Shown: positions 1 through 10,461, numbered from the stretch's first letter. The stretch is 64,000 bases of DNA from Rheinheimera sp. EpRS3 (GCF_001513785.1 NZ_LNQS01000009.1:558001-622000), one strand, 5' to 3'. A program made the numbers and translations. The notes: generated by a model from the letters alone, not told the origin.

Positions 1-3
1 TAA

Positions 4-1278
<1,275 letters not shown>

Positions 1279-1282
1279 AACC

Positions 1283-2311
1283 ATGTTAGTGATCCGGCCG
1301 ATAACGGCAGCTGATTTTGCAGCGCTGAAAAACATCGCTATAGAATCCGGCGCCGGTTTTACCTCGTTGCCGGTAAACGATGCGCGGTTAAAGCAGAAAA
1401 TTGAACATGCCGAGCACAGCTTTGCGGCCGAGGTGAATACACCGGGCGATCAGGGTTATCTGTTTGTGCTGGAAGATACCCAAAGCGGTGAAATTGTTGG
1501 TACTACCGGCATAGAAGCTGCGGTGGGTACCAGCACGCCGCTGTATCACTTTCAGCAGAATACCGTTATTCACCACAGCGCTGAGTTAAATGTATTTAAC
1601 CAGTTAAAAACGCTGACACTGTGTAACGATTACACCGGCGCGTCAGAAATTTGCACGCTGTTTTTGCGTGAAAGCTACCGGCGCAACCATGCCGGGCGGT
1701 TTTTATCCAAAGTGCGGTTTTTGTTTATGGCCGAGTATCCACAGCGTTTTAGCGACAGAGTAATAGCTGAAATGCGTGGCGCAGCCGACACAGATGGCCA
1801 GCCACCATTTTGGCATTGGTTGCAAAAGCTGTTTTTAACCATTGATTTCCCCACGGCAGATCATTTAATTGGCGTGGGCAAAAAAGCCTTTATTGCTGAG
1901 CTGATGCCGCGCCATCCTATTTATGTTGGCTTACTGCCGCAGGCCGCGCAGGATGTTATCGGCCAGGTGCATCAAAATACCAAGCCAGCGCTTAACATGC
2001 TGGAGAATGAAGGCTTTGCCCATCGAGGTTATATCGACTTATTCGATGCCGGCCCCACGGTAGAAGCACGTTTAAGCCAGATAAAATCGGTGGCGGCCAG
2101 CAAAAAAGTCAGGATTAAAATCGCTGAAGTGCAGGGTGGGCAAACGCTGGCTGTGGCGAATACGGCATTGCAGCAGTTCAGAGCCAGTTTTGGTAAGAAC
2201 GCCAAGTTTGATGCAGATCAGCAACAGCTACTGCTAAGCGCAGAATTTGCCGATACACTGCGTCTGCACGATGGCGATATGGCAAGATTTATAGTGTTAG
2301 ACAAGGCCTGA
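1283..2311 (+). CDS. astA: Arginine N-succinyltransferase
   Basis: 342 residues, matching the AstA family length. AstA transfers succinate from succinyl-CoA to the alpha-amino group of arginine, the first step of the ammonia-producing arginine succinyltransferase pathway. The N-terminus (MLVIRPITAADFAAL) and the FLFMAEYPQRF region with a GNAT-type fold are typical. It lies 4 bp downstream of astC in the same operon. In related genomes astD usually follows; here the next gene is a DUF1338 protein, and astB, astD and astE are not in the window. Confidence 0.93.
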   Translation: MLVIRPITAADFAALKNIAIESGAGFTSLPVNDARLKQKIEHAEHSFAAEVNTPGDQGYLFVLEDTQSGEIVGTTGIEAAVGTSTPLYHFQQNTVIHHSAELNVFNQLKTLTLCNDYTGASEICTLFLRESYRRNHAGRFLSKVRFLFMAEYPQRFSDRVIAEMRGAADTDGQPPFWHWLQKLFLTIDFPTADHLIGVGKKAFIAELMPRHPIYVGLLPQAAQDVIGQVHQNTKPALNMLENEGFAHRGYIDLFDAGPTVEARLSQIKSVAASKKVRIKIAEVQGGQTLAVANTALQQFRASFGKNAKFDADQQQLLLSAEFADTLRLHDGDMARFIVLDKA

Positions 2312-2355
2312 GGGCCAGACAAGTAATAACCGGTAAATGTTAAGGCGGAATAAAT

Positions 2356-3159
2356 ATGCACACTGATGTAAAAGCGTTGTTTGCCAACCTGTGGCAAGAC
2401 TATGTAGCCGTGACTCCTTCTGCCAAAAAAGTACACCAGTTGCTGGGTAGCTCGCAGCAGGATGACGTGATTAACGATCATATTGCGCTGCGCACTTTTA
2501 ATCTGGAAAAGGTAGGGTTGGAAAAACTGGCTGCACATTTTAAAGCACTGGGCTATGAAGAATGCGGCGAGTATCATTTTGAAGCGAAAAAGCTGTATGC
2601 CAAGCATTATGAGCATGCCGACCGTAGCTTACCCAAAGTGTTTATCTCTGAGTTGCTGTTAGATAAATGCTCGGCTTACCTGCGCGATACTATTACCGCG
2701 CTGGTTGAACAAATTCCGGCTGAAGCGGTAACGGCAGACAACTTCCTATACAGCGGTACACACTGGCAGGTAAGCCAGGCTACCTACGAGAAGTTGCTGG
2801 CAGAAAGCGAATATGCAGCCTGGGTTGCGGCCTGGGGTTACCGGGCTAACCACTTCACTGTTAGTGTGAATGACTTGCAAAGCTTCGCGACCTTAGAGCA
2901 GGTAAACAAGACATTAAAAGACGAAGGTTTTTTATTAAATACCTCAGGTGGTGAAATTAAAGGCACGCCAGAGGTATATTTAGAGCAGTCGTCGACGCTG
3001 GCTGATTTACACCCGGTGCAGTTCAGCGATGTTGTTGCTACCATTCCAAGCTGTTTTTATGAGTTTGCCCGCCGTTATCCAATGACAAACGGTTTACTGT
3101 ATACCGGTTTTGTTGCGGCTTCGGCAGATAAAATTTTCGAGAGCACCAACGCTCGTTAA
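2356..3159 (+). CDS. DUF1338 family putative metal-dependent dioxygenase
   Basis: 267-residue DUF1338 protein. Characterised DUF1338 relatives (HglS/YdcJ type) are Fe(II)-dependent 2-oxoadipate dioxygenase/decarboxylases, but those are longer, about 450 residues. Candidate metal ligands are H42 in DHIALRTF, H166 in ANHFTVSVN and E236 in FYEFARR, in the order seen in the family. It is preceded by a good AAGGCGG ribosome site and follows astA by 44 bp, so it is probably cotranscribed. That suggests a job in amino-acid catabolism, perhaps on an arginine- or lysine-derived keto acid. The substrate is not known. Confidence 0.8.
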   Translation: MHTDVKALFANLWQDYVAVTPSAKKVHQLLGSSQQDDVINDHIALRTFNLEKVGLEKLAAHFKALGYEECGEYHFEAKKLYAKHYEHADRSLPKVFISELLLDKCSAYLRDTITALVEQIPAEAVTADNFLYSGTHWQVSQATYEKLLAESEYAAWVAAWGYRANHFTVSVNDLQSFATLEQVNKTLKDEGFLLNTSGGEIKGTPEVYLEQSSTLADLHPVQFSDVVATIPSCFYEFARRYPMTNGLLYTGFVAASADKIFESTNAR

Positions 3160-3192
3160 GGTTAGAGTGCCCTAAATTTTGTTACACAATTG

Positions 3193-3214
3193 AAGCCGGT
3201 ATTTACCGGCTTTT
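3193..3214 (+). terminator. Rho-independent terminator of the ast operon
   Basis: AAGCCGGT-ATTT-ACCGGCTTTTT forms a strong GC stem followed by a T-run, 33 bp after the DUF1338 stop codon. Confidence 0.8.
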
Positions 3215-3288
3215 TGCGTTATCATCCGGATAAGATTAAGTTACGTAATACTATTTGTTCACCTAACGTCTTAACCGGGATAAAAATA

Positions 3289-4737
3289 ATGAAAAAAGTC
3301 AGTGCGCTGCTGTTCGCCTTAGGCTTTGTCTGCGTTGATGCATTATCGGCACAGTTAGATAAAGTCACGGTTGCGCTGCAACATCCTGCTAATGGCAACA
3401 TTATCCATTTGCCAGAGCGACAGCAGTTGCTGGTGTCAGGTTTTAGCCAGTTTACCCGCTGGTTGTCGGTAATAGATTTAACCGATTATCAAGTACAGTT
3501 GTTGCCGATACCGGACGACGCGCAGTTTTTTAACAAAGCCATACTGGCAGGCGATAGTAAACCGCAGCTGGTCTTTCTCGGGCTGGGGGGCATTAGCCGG
3601 TTAAATGCCGCTAATACGGCAGCTGAGCGGCTTGTTACCAGCACATCCTTGTACCGGGTGTTGGATCAAAACCGGCTGCGCGAGGCCAATTTTGTTGTCG
3701 ATCTCGGCTCTGGCTTAAGTGATTTTATTATTGCGGATTTTCAGCACACGCATTTATACCGCCTGCAGGCTGATGGCAGTTTTACCCACTATCCGCTGCA
3801 AATTCCGGCGTTTGTGCAAAGCTGGCGTGCCAGCCCCGATTACAGCCCGCGTAAGCACTATCTGGCTGATGTAAACATGGATGGCAAAACCGATTTATTG
3901 TTTGTCTGGCAGGGCAAGTTTCAGGCATTTTTACAGCAATCGGATGGCAGTTTTGCTACCGAGCCTGTGGCAATGAACTGGCCGGTAGGGTTGTCTACCG
4001 AGCAGGAAGCCGATCAGCGCAACGATGCCGGGCGCAGTTACAGTGGCCAGAATATCGACACGCTGCGTGATATCACCGACATTGATGGCGATGGCATAGC
4101 TGATCTGGTGATTAACCGCGAGCAGCTGGCCGATGCACTGGAACGCAATAACAGTTTTCGTATTCACTTTGGTACTGCCACTGAGCAGGGGTTAAGCTTC
4201 AGCGCCGAACCGGATACCCGTATTACTACCGACACCTCGCCGATAGATGTGGTGATTGATGATTTTAACGGCGATGGTCGCAAGGATTTTTATATTCCCA
4301 GCACCCATTTTGGCGTAGGTACTCTGGTCCGGGTGTTGCTGCGCGGCAGTGCTAATCTGGATATTGATTTTTATCTGTTAAATGAGCAACGCCAGTACAG
4401 TGCTAAAGCCGATTTTCGCCAGCAAGCTACCATTGAGGTTAGCATTGGTAACTTTCGTTACGATATGCCGCTGTTTCAGGTGGCGAACCTCAGCGGAGAC
4501 GGCTTTAAATCGTTGTTAGTGGGAGATGGCCGCGAGCAACTGCGGGTGTATCAGCATGATAATACACGCTTGTTCAGCCGGCGCAGTGAAAAGCTAAAAG
4601 TGGATTTACCGCGTGATGCCAGCAAAGTGCAGGTAATGGACCTTACCGGCAATGGCAAAGATGATTTGGTATTGCCGTTTGATACTCAGGATAACGAAGC
4701 ACTGCGTAATCAGATCCATTTTTTGCTCAAACGTTAG
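3289..4737 (+). CDS. Secreted FG-GAP/VCBS-repeat protein
   Basis: 482-residue exported protein. The ATG at 3289 starts a clear signal peptide (MKKVSALLFALGFVCVDALSA). A longer in-frame TTG start at 3190 would lie inside the ast terminator, so it is rejected. Repeated calcium-loop signatures such as DVNMDGKTDLL, DIDGDGIADLV, DDFNGDGRKDF and DLTGNGKDDLV mark FG-GAP/VCBS beta-propeller repeats, as in integrin-like extracellular proteins. The likely location is periplasm or surface. The partner or ligand is unknown. It stands alone between a terminator and a convergent gene. Confidence 0.8.
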   Translation: MKKVSALLFALGFVCVDALSAQLDKVTVALQHPANGNIIHLPERQQLLVSGFSQFTRWLSVIDLTDYQVQLLPIPDDAQFFNKAILAGDSKPQLVFLGLGGISRLNAANTAAERLVTSTSLYRVLDQNRLREANFVVDLGSGLSDFIIADFQHTHLYRLQADGSFTHYPLQIPAFVQSWRASPDYSPRKHYLADVNMDGKTDLLFVWQGKFQAFLQQSDGSFATEPVAMNWPVGLSTEQEADQRNDAGRSYSGQNIDTLRDITDIDGDGIADLVINREQLADALERNNSFRIHFGTATEQGLSFSAEPDTRITTDTSPIDVVIDDFNGDGRKDFYIPSTHFGVGTLVRVLLRGSANLDIDFYLLNEQRQYSAKADFRQQATIEVSIGNFRYDMPLFQVANLSGDGFKSLLVGDGREQLRVYQHDNTRLFSRRSEKLKVDLPRDASKVQVMDLTGNGKDDLVLPFDTQDNEALRNQIHFLLKR

Positions 4738-4774
4738 GTTGTTATCGTTACATACTTATTGTGAGGCAGTAATA

Positions 4775-4799
4775 AAGCCCCGGACCTATGCCGGGGCTT
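4775..4799. terminator. Bidirectional terminator between convergent genes
   Basis: AAGCCCCGG-N7-CCGGGGCTT, a 9-bp perfect GC stem between the ends of the FG-GAP gene (+) and the amidohydrolase gene (-). The T-run is weak on both sides. Confidence 0.6.
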
Positions 4800-4805
4800 G
4801 GTGTT

Positions 4806-7800
4806 TTAGCGTGGCTCAAACTCAAATAGCTGGCGTTTACGCTCGCGCAGGCCAATTTCGTTCATGCTGTTGGCATCAAATAAGCGGCCGTTTACCATGG
4901 TGTGGCTAACACGATCGCTTACGCGAATATCATCCAGCGGGTTGCCGTCTATCACAATTAAGTCGGCCAGTTTACCGGCTTCCAGTGAGCCTAACTGATG
5001 GTCCATACCAAAGGTTTTGGCCGGGTTGATGGTAGCGGTTTTTAATGCTTCCAGCGGGCTCATGCCGCCCTGGGCAAACATCCATATTTCCCAGTGTGCG
5101 CCTAAGCCTTCACGCTGGCCATGAGCACCGATATTAGCTACCACACCGATATCGCTTAGCTCTTTGGCCGTTTTTACTACATTAAAATGGTTGTAGTGGT
5201 TATCTGGTGCCGTAGGGCGGCGCATACTGCGTGGTGCTAACTGATCCATCGGTACGTAGCTGCGCATTTTCGGGTGTTTCCACACTTCGGTTTTATCGTA
5301 CCAGTAGTTTTCACCCCAAATACCGCCATAAGCTACCACCAGTGTAGGGGTATAGGCGGTTTTGCTGGCCTGCCATAATTGCTTAATGTCGTTATACACT
5401 TTTGCTGCCGGCAGCGCATGTTCAACGGTGGTGTGACCATCGACTATCATGGTCAGGTTATGCTGCATTAATGAGCCGCCTTCGGGCACCACCATCATAT
5501 TTAGCTCGCGGGCGGCCTGAATAACCTGCTGGCGTTGGTTACGCCGTGGCTGGTTGTAGCTTTTTACACTGAAAGCGCCAGCTTTTTGCAGGCGCTCTAA
5601 ATGAAATTTAGCATCGTCCAGGCTGTCGATATGCGAGGTGTAACCGGCACCTTCGGCGCCGTATAAAATAGTACCGGTAGAGAAAATACGTGGCCCGGCT
5701 ATCATGCCAGAGCGTTGCATTTCGCTGGCGGCAAACACCTCGCGGGTATCGTTAGACGGGTCATGAATGGCGGTAACACCAAAGGCGAGTGATGCATAGT
5801 TCTGCCAGTTTTGCTGCGGTATTATCTGATTACTGCCCTGTGAGCTGTGGGCATGGGCGTCAAACAGGCCTGGCATAATGGTTTTACCGCTGATATCAAA
5901 TACTTTTGCGTCAGTAGGTACAGCAACATCACTACGTTTGCCGACGGCTTTAATTTTGTTGTTTTCAACCAGTACTACGCCGTCCTGAATCACTTCATCA
6001 CCGTTCATAGTGATCACCTGGCCGCCAACAAAAGCCACACTGCCACGCGGTATGTCGGCCGGTACACTAAAGCCGAGGTTAACGCCGTTTTTAGCGGCAA
6101 AATCGGTTTTATCACCAAAATCAAACAAGCCTTCAATGCTGGCATGATACAGCTCCGGCCCCAGGCTCCAGTAGATATGGCGGCTGTTACCGCTCCAGCT
6201 GATATATTCACCGGCACGCACAGACAGCTGTTTTACCGGGAATTGCTTATCGGTGCCGCTGATATCAATGGCTTTGCCGCGCTCGGTAAACGGTGTAACA
6301 AAGACTTTAAAACGATCGGCAAACGCCAGATATTTACCATCCGGCGACAGTTTAAATTCAGTGCCGAATTTGGCGGTGTACAGCGTTTGCTGGGTATGTT
6401 TGGTCAGATCAATGCGGATAAGGCTGGGCGAGCTACCGTAGTCCATGGCATAAACGGCGTTATTGTCTGCGCCAAACATAGGCGCGCGGCCGTTACTGCT
6501 GATAAGCTCCGGTGTGCCGCCTTTGCTGCTGATTTTATATAAACCGGTATTTAGCGACCATTGGCGCGGCAGTAAGCTGCCAGCACCGGTTTTGCGGTAT
6601 ATTACCGTTTTACCATCCGGGCTAAATACCGGCTCTACATATTTGCCCGGTTCGCCGGTCAGTTTGCTGATACGGCCATTGCGCAGGTTAACAATATTCA
6701 CTGCACCCTGGCCGTTGTCGTTCCAGCTCACATACACCAGCTCTTTACCATCACGGGAAAACTGCGGGTAGTATTCAAAGTCGGTGCTTTGTTTTGTCAG
6801 GCGCCGTGGTTTCGGGTTAGCCACATCGGTAATATACAAATGCCCCAGTGCGGTAAATACTGCCTGGTTACCGTCTGGCGACACCTGAATAAAACGCAGC
6901 ATTTGGGTGTTGAACTGATCTTTATCCAGATCCTGCTGTACCCGCACCGCAGTTTGAATTTGCTTACTGGTTGTTACATTAAACGCTATAGTGCTGGCTT
7001 GTTTATCAGCAATATTCAGCTTTTTAATTTCACCACCGGCCCAGAATACCAGCGCTTTATTATCGGGTGTCCAGCTAAGCGTAGGGTAAACACCGTGTAT
7101 GGCCCAGGTTTCCTGCATATCACGGTCCAGGCCGTCATACAGCTTAATATGTTCGCCGCTGGTTAAATCATATAAAAACAGCGTGCTTTGAAAATCTACC
7201 CGGCGGATATACGCCAGATATTTGCCATCTGGCGACGGTGTAGGGCGGATAGCACCGCCGGCGCCGTCCAGTACCACTTCCCACTTGCCGGTTTCGCGCT
7301 CAAAACGTTTGATCACATAAATGCCGCTTTCAGAGTCTTTGCTGTAATGAAAGGTTTTGCCTGGTGTATCATCCTGCGAGAAGTAGATATATTTACCATC
7401 TGGCGAAAATGCCGGTTCGCCTAAGTCTTTTTGATCATTAGCCCTTTCGGTCAGCATGATGCCGTTACCGCCGGTTTTATGATACTGCCATATCTCACCG
7501 GCACCTAACGAGCGGCTGGCAGTAAAGTGTTTACGGGCAACAATAAATTCGCCATCCGGGCTCCAGGCCGGGCTGTTCAGCAGACGGAATGTCTCGTTGG
7601 TTACAGCACGTGGCTCGCTGCCGTCGGCATTCATGATCCAGATATTATCGCCACCGCCTTCATCGCTGGTATAGGCAATATGTTTACCATCAGGGCTGAA
7701 AGTAGGCTGCATTTGCCAGCCAATGTCTTTGGTCAGTTGTGTGGCGTTGCCTCCGCCGATTGGCATGGTGTAAATATCACCGAGTAAGTCAAAGGCGAGG

Positions 7801-7979
7801 GTTTTACCATCCGGGCTTACTGCCACGTTCATCCAACTGCCTTGCGATACGTTAATATCGACGGTTTCAAACTGGCCTTGCGGTGCATTAACGTCCCAGG
7901 CGGGTGCTTTGTCAGTCTCGGCTTGCAGAAAAAAACTGCTTAGCGCAAGTGCAATAAGCGAAGGGGTTATTGGTTTCAT
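4806..7979 (-). CDS. TolB-like propeller fused to an amidohydrolase
   Basis: 1057-residue exported protein. The start is the ATG at 7979 (MKPITPSLIALALSSFFLQAE, a signal peptide) after an AGGAACC ribosome site; an upstream in-frame ATG at 8006 lacks these. Residues of about 40-640 carry repeated SPDGK motifs of WD40/PD40 (TolB-like) propellers. From about residue 700 there is a metal-dependent amidohydrolase: MPGLFDAHAHS gives the HxH metal motif, HTTVEHALP and NIGAHGQREG add further histidines, and LEAGKLADLIVIDGNP is the typical family C-terminus. A periplasmic hydrolase of an imidazolonepropionase- or peptidase-like cyclic amide is likely; the substrate is unknown. Confidence 0.85.
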   Translation of the reverse strand: MKPITPSLIALALSSFFLQAETDKAPAWDVNAPQGQFETVDINVSQGSWMNVAVSPDGKTLAFDLLGDIYTMPIGGGNATQLTKDIGWQMQPTFSPDGKHIAYTSDEGGGDNIWIMNADGSEPRAVTNETFRLLNSPAWSPDGEFIVARKHFTASRSLGAGEIWQYHKTGGNGIMLTERANDQKDLGEPAFSPDGKYIYFSQDDTPGKTFHYSKDSESGIYVIKRFERETGKWEVVLDGAGGAIRPTPSPDGKYLAYIRRVDFQSTLFLYDLTSGEHIKLYDGLDRDMQETWAIHGVYPTLSWTPDNKALVFWAGGEIKKLNIADKQASTIAFNVTTSKQIQTAVRVQQDLDKDQFNTQMLRFIQVSPDGNQAVFTALGHLYITDVANPKPRRLTKQSTDFEYYPQFSRDGKELVYVSWNDNGQGAVNIVNLRNGRISKLTGEPGKYVEPVFSPDGKTVIYRKTGAGSLLPRQWSLNTGLYKISSKGGTPELISSNGRAPMFGADNNAVYAMDYGSSPSLIRIDLTKHTQQTLYTAKFGTEFKLSPDGKYLAFADRFKVFVTPFTERGKAIDISGTDKQFPVKQLSVRAGEYISWSGNSRHIYWSLGPELYHASIEGLFDFGDKTDFAAKNGVNLGFSVPADIPRGSVAFVGGQVITMNGDEVIQDGVVLVENNKIKAVGKRSDVAVPTDAKVFDISGKTIMPGLFDAHAHSSQGSNQIIPQQNWQNYASLAFGVTAIHDPSNDTREVFAASEMQRSGMIAGPRIFSTGTILYGAEGAGYTSHIDSLDDAKFHLERLQKAGAFSVKSYNQPRRNQRQQVIQAARELNMMVVPEGGSLMQHNLTMIVDGHTTVEHALPAAKVYNDIKQLWQASKTAYTPTLVVAYGGIWGENYWYDKTEVWKHPKMRSYVPMDQLAPRSMRRPTAPDNHYNHFNVVKTAKELSDIGVVANIGAHGQREGLGAHWEIWMFAQGGMSPLEALKTATINPAKTFGMDHQLGSLEAGKLADLIVIDGNPLDDIRVSDRVSHTMVNGRLFDANSMNEIGLRERKRQLFEFEPR

Positions 7980-8115
7980 TGGTAGGTTCCTGTATTTTCT
8001 TATCATAGTTTTATTCTCTGCTGTAGAGTGGCATAAAGCCGCAGCGGAGTTAAGCGTTGTATGCCGGCCTTGCGTCAGAACTCATGCAACAAAAGATAAA
8101 AGCAAGGAGTAAAAT

Positions 8116-8358
8116 GTGGTTGAATCGCCCTGCGTAGCCAGTTGCCGGCTTAACAGCGATAAGCTATGTGTTGGTTGTTATCGTCATATCAGTGAAATAG
8201 TGGACTGGAATAAGCGCACAGACGAGCAAAATATCGAGATATTACAAAAAGTTGCCAAGCGTAAACATTTTGCTGCCAGCCATAATGTGCCACAAGGTGA
8301 AACCAGCCCGATAACACAGGCAGAGTGGCAGGCAGCCAAATCTTTAACGCGAACATGA
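8116..8358 (+). CDS. DUF1289 cysteine-rich protein
   Basis: 80-residue DUF1289 (YdhL-like) protein. Four conserved cysteines in SPCVASCRLNSDKLCVGCYR suggest a small metal or Fe-S binding site. The start is GTG at 8116 after the AAGGAG ribosome site at 8104-8109; the overlapping ATG at 8114 is in another frame and hits a stop within eight codons. The function of the family is not established. It stands alone upstream of the antiporter gene. Confidence 0.8.
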   Translation: MVESPCVASCRLNSDKLCVGCYRHISEIVDWNKRTDEQNIEILQKVAKRKHFAASHNVPQGETSPITQAEWQAAKSLTRT

Positions 8359-8425
8359 TCCACATTAATAGGTGTAATTGGTTATTACGCTACTATATTA
8401 ACCACCGGATAAAAAGGATAAACAG

Positions 8426-9976
8426 ATGCTGGAAGCGGTGTGGATAGGCTTTGCATTTTCTTTGGGTTTGCTGGTGCGGGCCATCGGCCTGCCGCCTTTA
8501 GTCGGCTATTTGCTGGCTGGTTTTGTCATTTCTGCTACGGCCTCTGATTTAAACCTGCCATCAGAAGGGCCATCTATTATTCATCATGTGGCGCACCTGG
8601 GTGTGTTGCTGCTGCTATTTACCGTAGGTTTAAAGCTCAATGTCCGCAGTTTAGGCAAGCCAGAAGTACTGGGTGGCAGTATCCTGCATTTTTGCTTGTC
8701 GATTATTCTTACATTACCGGCCGTGCTGCTGATTTTTGACGTAAGCTGGTATCAGGCATTAATGCTGGCCGTGGCGCTGGCATTTTCCAGTACGGTACTG
8801 GCGGCTAAGGTGCTGGAAGGCAAGCGTGAAATTCGCGCTTTTCATGGCCGTGTCGCCATTGGTATTCTGATCATGCAGGATTTACTGGCACTGCTGGTTA
8901 TGAGCCTGGCCAATGGCACCGTACCATCGCCCTGGGCACTGCTGGTATTTGCTCTGCCGCTGCTACGGCCGCTGTTATATAAATTGCTTGATGCCAGTGG
9001 CCATGAAGACCTGCTGATTTTATTTGGCTTACTATTGGCACTGGTAATTGGCGGCCAGGGCTTTGAACTGGTGGGGTTAAGCTCTGAGCTTGGCGCGCTG
9101 GTATTTGGCGCTATGCTGGCAAAACATGCGCGCGCAGGCGAGCTATCCAAATCGCTCTGGAGTATTAAAGAGTTTTTTCTGGTGGGGTTTTTCCTGCAAA
9201 TTGGTATCGATGGCCTGCCGGATGCAAATGCCTGGCTGTTTGCCGGTATCATGTCATTATTGTTACCGATCAAAGCGATATTGTTCTTCTTATTATTAAT
9301 CCTGTTCAAGTTACGCGCCCGCAGTGCTTTTTTAGCCAGCATCAGCCTGACCAATTACAGTGAGTTTGGCCTGATAGTTGCCAGTGTGGTGTTGCCCGAA
9401 TGGCTTATTCCTCTGGCTCTTACCGTTGCTATTTCGTTTGTGATCTCCGCGCCGTTAAATCGTTTGGCGCACCCTTTATATGACAAGCTGTGTAACCGGC
9501 TGCTGAAGTTTGAACGTAATATCCATCATCCGGATGAGCAACCGGTGTCATTGGGTAATGCGAATGTACTGATTATGGGCATGGGGCGCACCGGCACTGC
9601 AGCGTATAATTATTTAGCCAGCAGTCGCGCTATTATTGCCATGGATTCTGATCCGGCTAAAGTTGCCGAACATCAAAAAAAAGGTATTAATATTTTCTAT
9701 GCTGATGCTGAAGATCAGGTGTTTTGGCAAGGCCTGGATTTTGGCAGTGTAGAGGCCGTGATCCTGAGCATGAATGATGTTGAAGCCAAGATGATAGCCG
9801 CAACGAAATTACGCCTGGCCGGTTTTAATGGCTTTATTGTGTCGCACAGTATGCACGATGATGAAGCGCGCAATATTATTGCTGCCGGCGCGGATCAAAC
9901 CTACTTAACGATGTCAGAGGCCGGTGTCGGTATCGCAGAGCATGTCCGACAGCATTGTTTTAATATAAAAGCCTGA
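8426..9976 (+). CDS. Kef-type cation/proton antiporter with TrkA-N domain
   Basis: 516-residue inner-membrane protein. Residues 1 to about 365 form the many-helix Na+/H+ exchanger (CPA2) domain. From about 375 a Rossmann TrkA-N/RCK domain starts (NVLIMGMGRTGTAAYNYL, then MDSDP), which gates KefB/KefC/YbaL proteins through NAD(H) or glutathione adducts. The role is probably K+ or other monovalent cation efflux. The gene is monocistronic, with its own terminator. It resembles the YbaL/KefB group; I cannot decide between them, so no symbol is given. Confidence 0.85.
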   Translation: MLEAVWIGFAFSLGLLVRAIGLPPLVGYLLAGFVISATASDLNLPSEGPSIIHHVAHLGVLLLLFTVGLKLNVRSLGKPEVLGGSILHFCLSIILTLPAVLLIFDVSWYQALMLAVALAFSSTVLAAKVLEGKREIRAFHGRVAIGILIMQDLLALLVMSLANGTVPSPWALLVFALPLLRPLLYKLLDASGHEDLLILFGLLLALVIGGQGFELVGLSSELGALVFGAMLAKHARAGELSKSLWSIKEFFLVGFFLQIGIDGLPDANAWLFAGIMSLLLPIKAILFFLLLILFKLRARSAFLASISLTNYSEFGLIVASVVLPEWLIPLALTVAISFVISAPLNRLAHPLYDKLCNRLLKFERNIHHPDEQPVSLGNANVLIMGMGRTGTAAYNYLASSRAIIAMDSDPAKVAEHQKKGINIFYADAEDQVFWQGLDFGSVEAVILSMNDVEAKMIAATKLRLAGFNGFIVSHSMHDDEARNIIAAGADQTYLTMSEAGVGIAEHVRQHCFNIKA

Positions 9977-9979
9977 TAC

Positions 9980-10016
9980 AAAGCCGCTGCAGCTGAACTG
10001 ACAGCGGCTTTTTTTA
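9980..10016 (+). terminator. Terminator of the antiporter gene
   Basis: AAAGCCGCTG and CAGCGGCTTT form a 10-bp stem followed by seven T, directly after the antiporter stop. Confidence 0.85.
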
Positions 10017-10028
10017 ACCAGATTGCTT

Positions 10029-10343
10029 TTAAGAGCTTAGCTTTAAGCCAATGATTCCGGCCAGAATCAGCATAATACTCAGTACCCGTGGCAGGTTAAC
10101 CGGATCATTAAACAGGATAATACCGGCAATAACGGTACCCACAGCGCCGATACCTGTCCAAATAGCGTAGGCTGTGCCCACCGGTAGCTGGCGCATAGCC
10201 AGGCCTAATAAGCTGATACTGATCAGCATAGCTATTAATGTAAATACTGATGGCCAGAGTCTAGTAAAGCCCATACTGTATTTAAGCCCAAGCGCCCAGC
10301 CAATTTCAAACAGGCCAGCCAGAGAAAGTAAAAACCATGACAT
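10029..10343 (-). CDS. gdx: Guanidinium exporter, SMR family
   Basis: 104-residue four-helix small multidrug resistance protein closely resembling E. coli SugE/Gdx: [13 protein letters not shown], then GLKYSMGF, then [17 protein letters not shown], ending GIIGLKLS. The essential glutamate is E13. Gdx proteins work as antiparallel dimers exchanging guanidinium for two protons across the inner membrane. The ATG at 10343 gives the exact family length; upstream in-frame sequence is the riboswitch leader and is not coding. The guanidine-II aptamer just upstream independently supports guanidinium export rather than drug export. Confidence 0.93.
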   Translation of the reverse strand: MSWFLLSLAGLFEIGWALGLKYSMGFTRLWPSVFTLIAMLISISLLGLAMRQLPVGTAYAIWTGIGAVGTVIAGIILFNDPVNLPRVLSIMLILAGIIGLKLSS

Positions 10344-10360
10344 AGTGGTAGTACCAAAAG

Positions 10361-10410
10361 CGGGTGGGGTCGTCCCCGTTACAGATGCGCTGGCGGGTCG
10401 TCCCGTCAGG
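10361..10410 (-). ncRNA. Guanidine-II (mini-ykkC) riboswitch
   Basis: On the minus strand two short hairpins occur in tandem, GGGACGACCC (10404-10395) and GGGGACGACCCC (10377-10366), joined by a 17-nt linker. Both present the conserved ACGA tetraloop of mini-ykkC RNAs. The second hairpin ends about 22 nt before the gdx start codon. Known members of this class bind guanidine and switch on guanidinium exporters by exposing the ribosome site. No strong Shine-Dalgarno is visible here, so the exact switching mechanism is unclear. Confidence 0.9.
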
Positions 10411-10425
10411 TCAGGTTGAAAGCGG

Positions 10426-10453
10426 ATTATAGCAAAGCCTGGCGCTAAGCCAA
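10426..10453 (-). promoter_or_regulatory. Sigma-70 promoter of gdx
   Basis: On the minus strand a perfect -10 TATAAT (10431-10426) is preceded, with a 16-nt spacer, by a -35 TTGGCT (10453-10448). Transcription would begin near 10418, just before the first riboswitch hairpin. Confidence 0.7.
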
Positions 10454-10461
10454 GCATTGCA

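Noticed and set aside
3190..3288. N-terminal extension of the FG-GAP protein from TTG 3190
   Set aside because: It would be encoded by the ast terminator; the signal peptide begins at 3289.
5847..6542. 231-codon open frame on the plus strand
   Set aside because: It is antisense to the propeller-amidohydrolase gene, lacks a ribosome site and shows no protein-like composition.
8842..9354. 170-codon minus-strand frame inside the antiporter gene
   Set aside because: Antisense shadow of a clearly real membrane protein.
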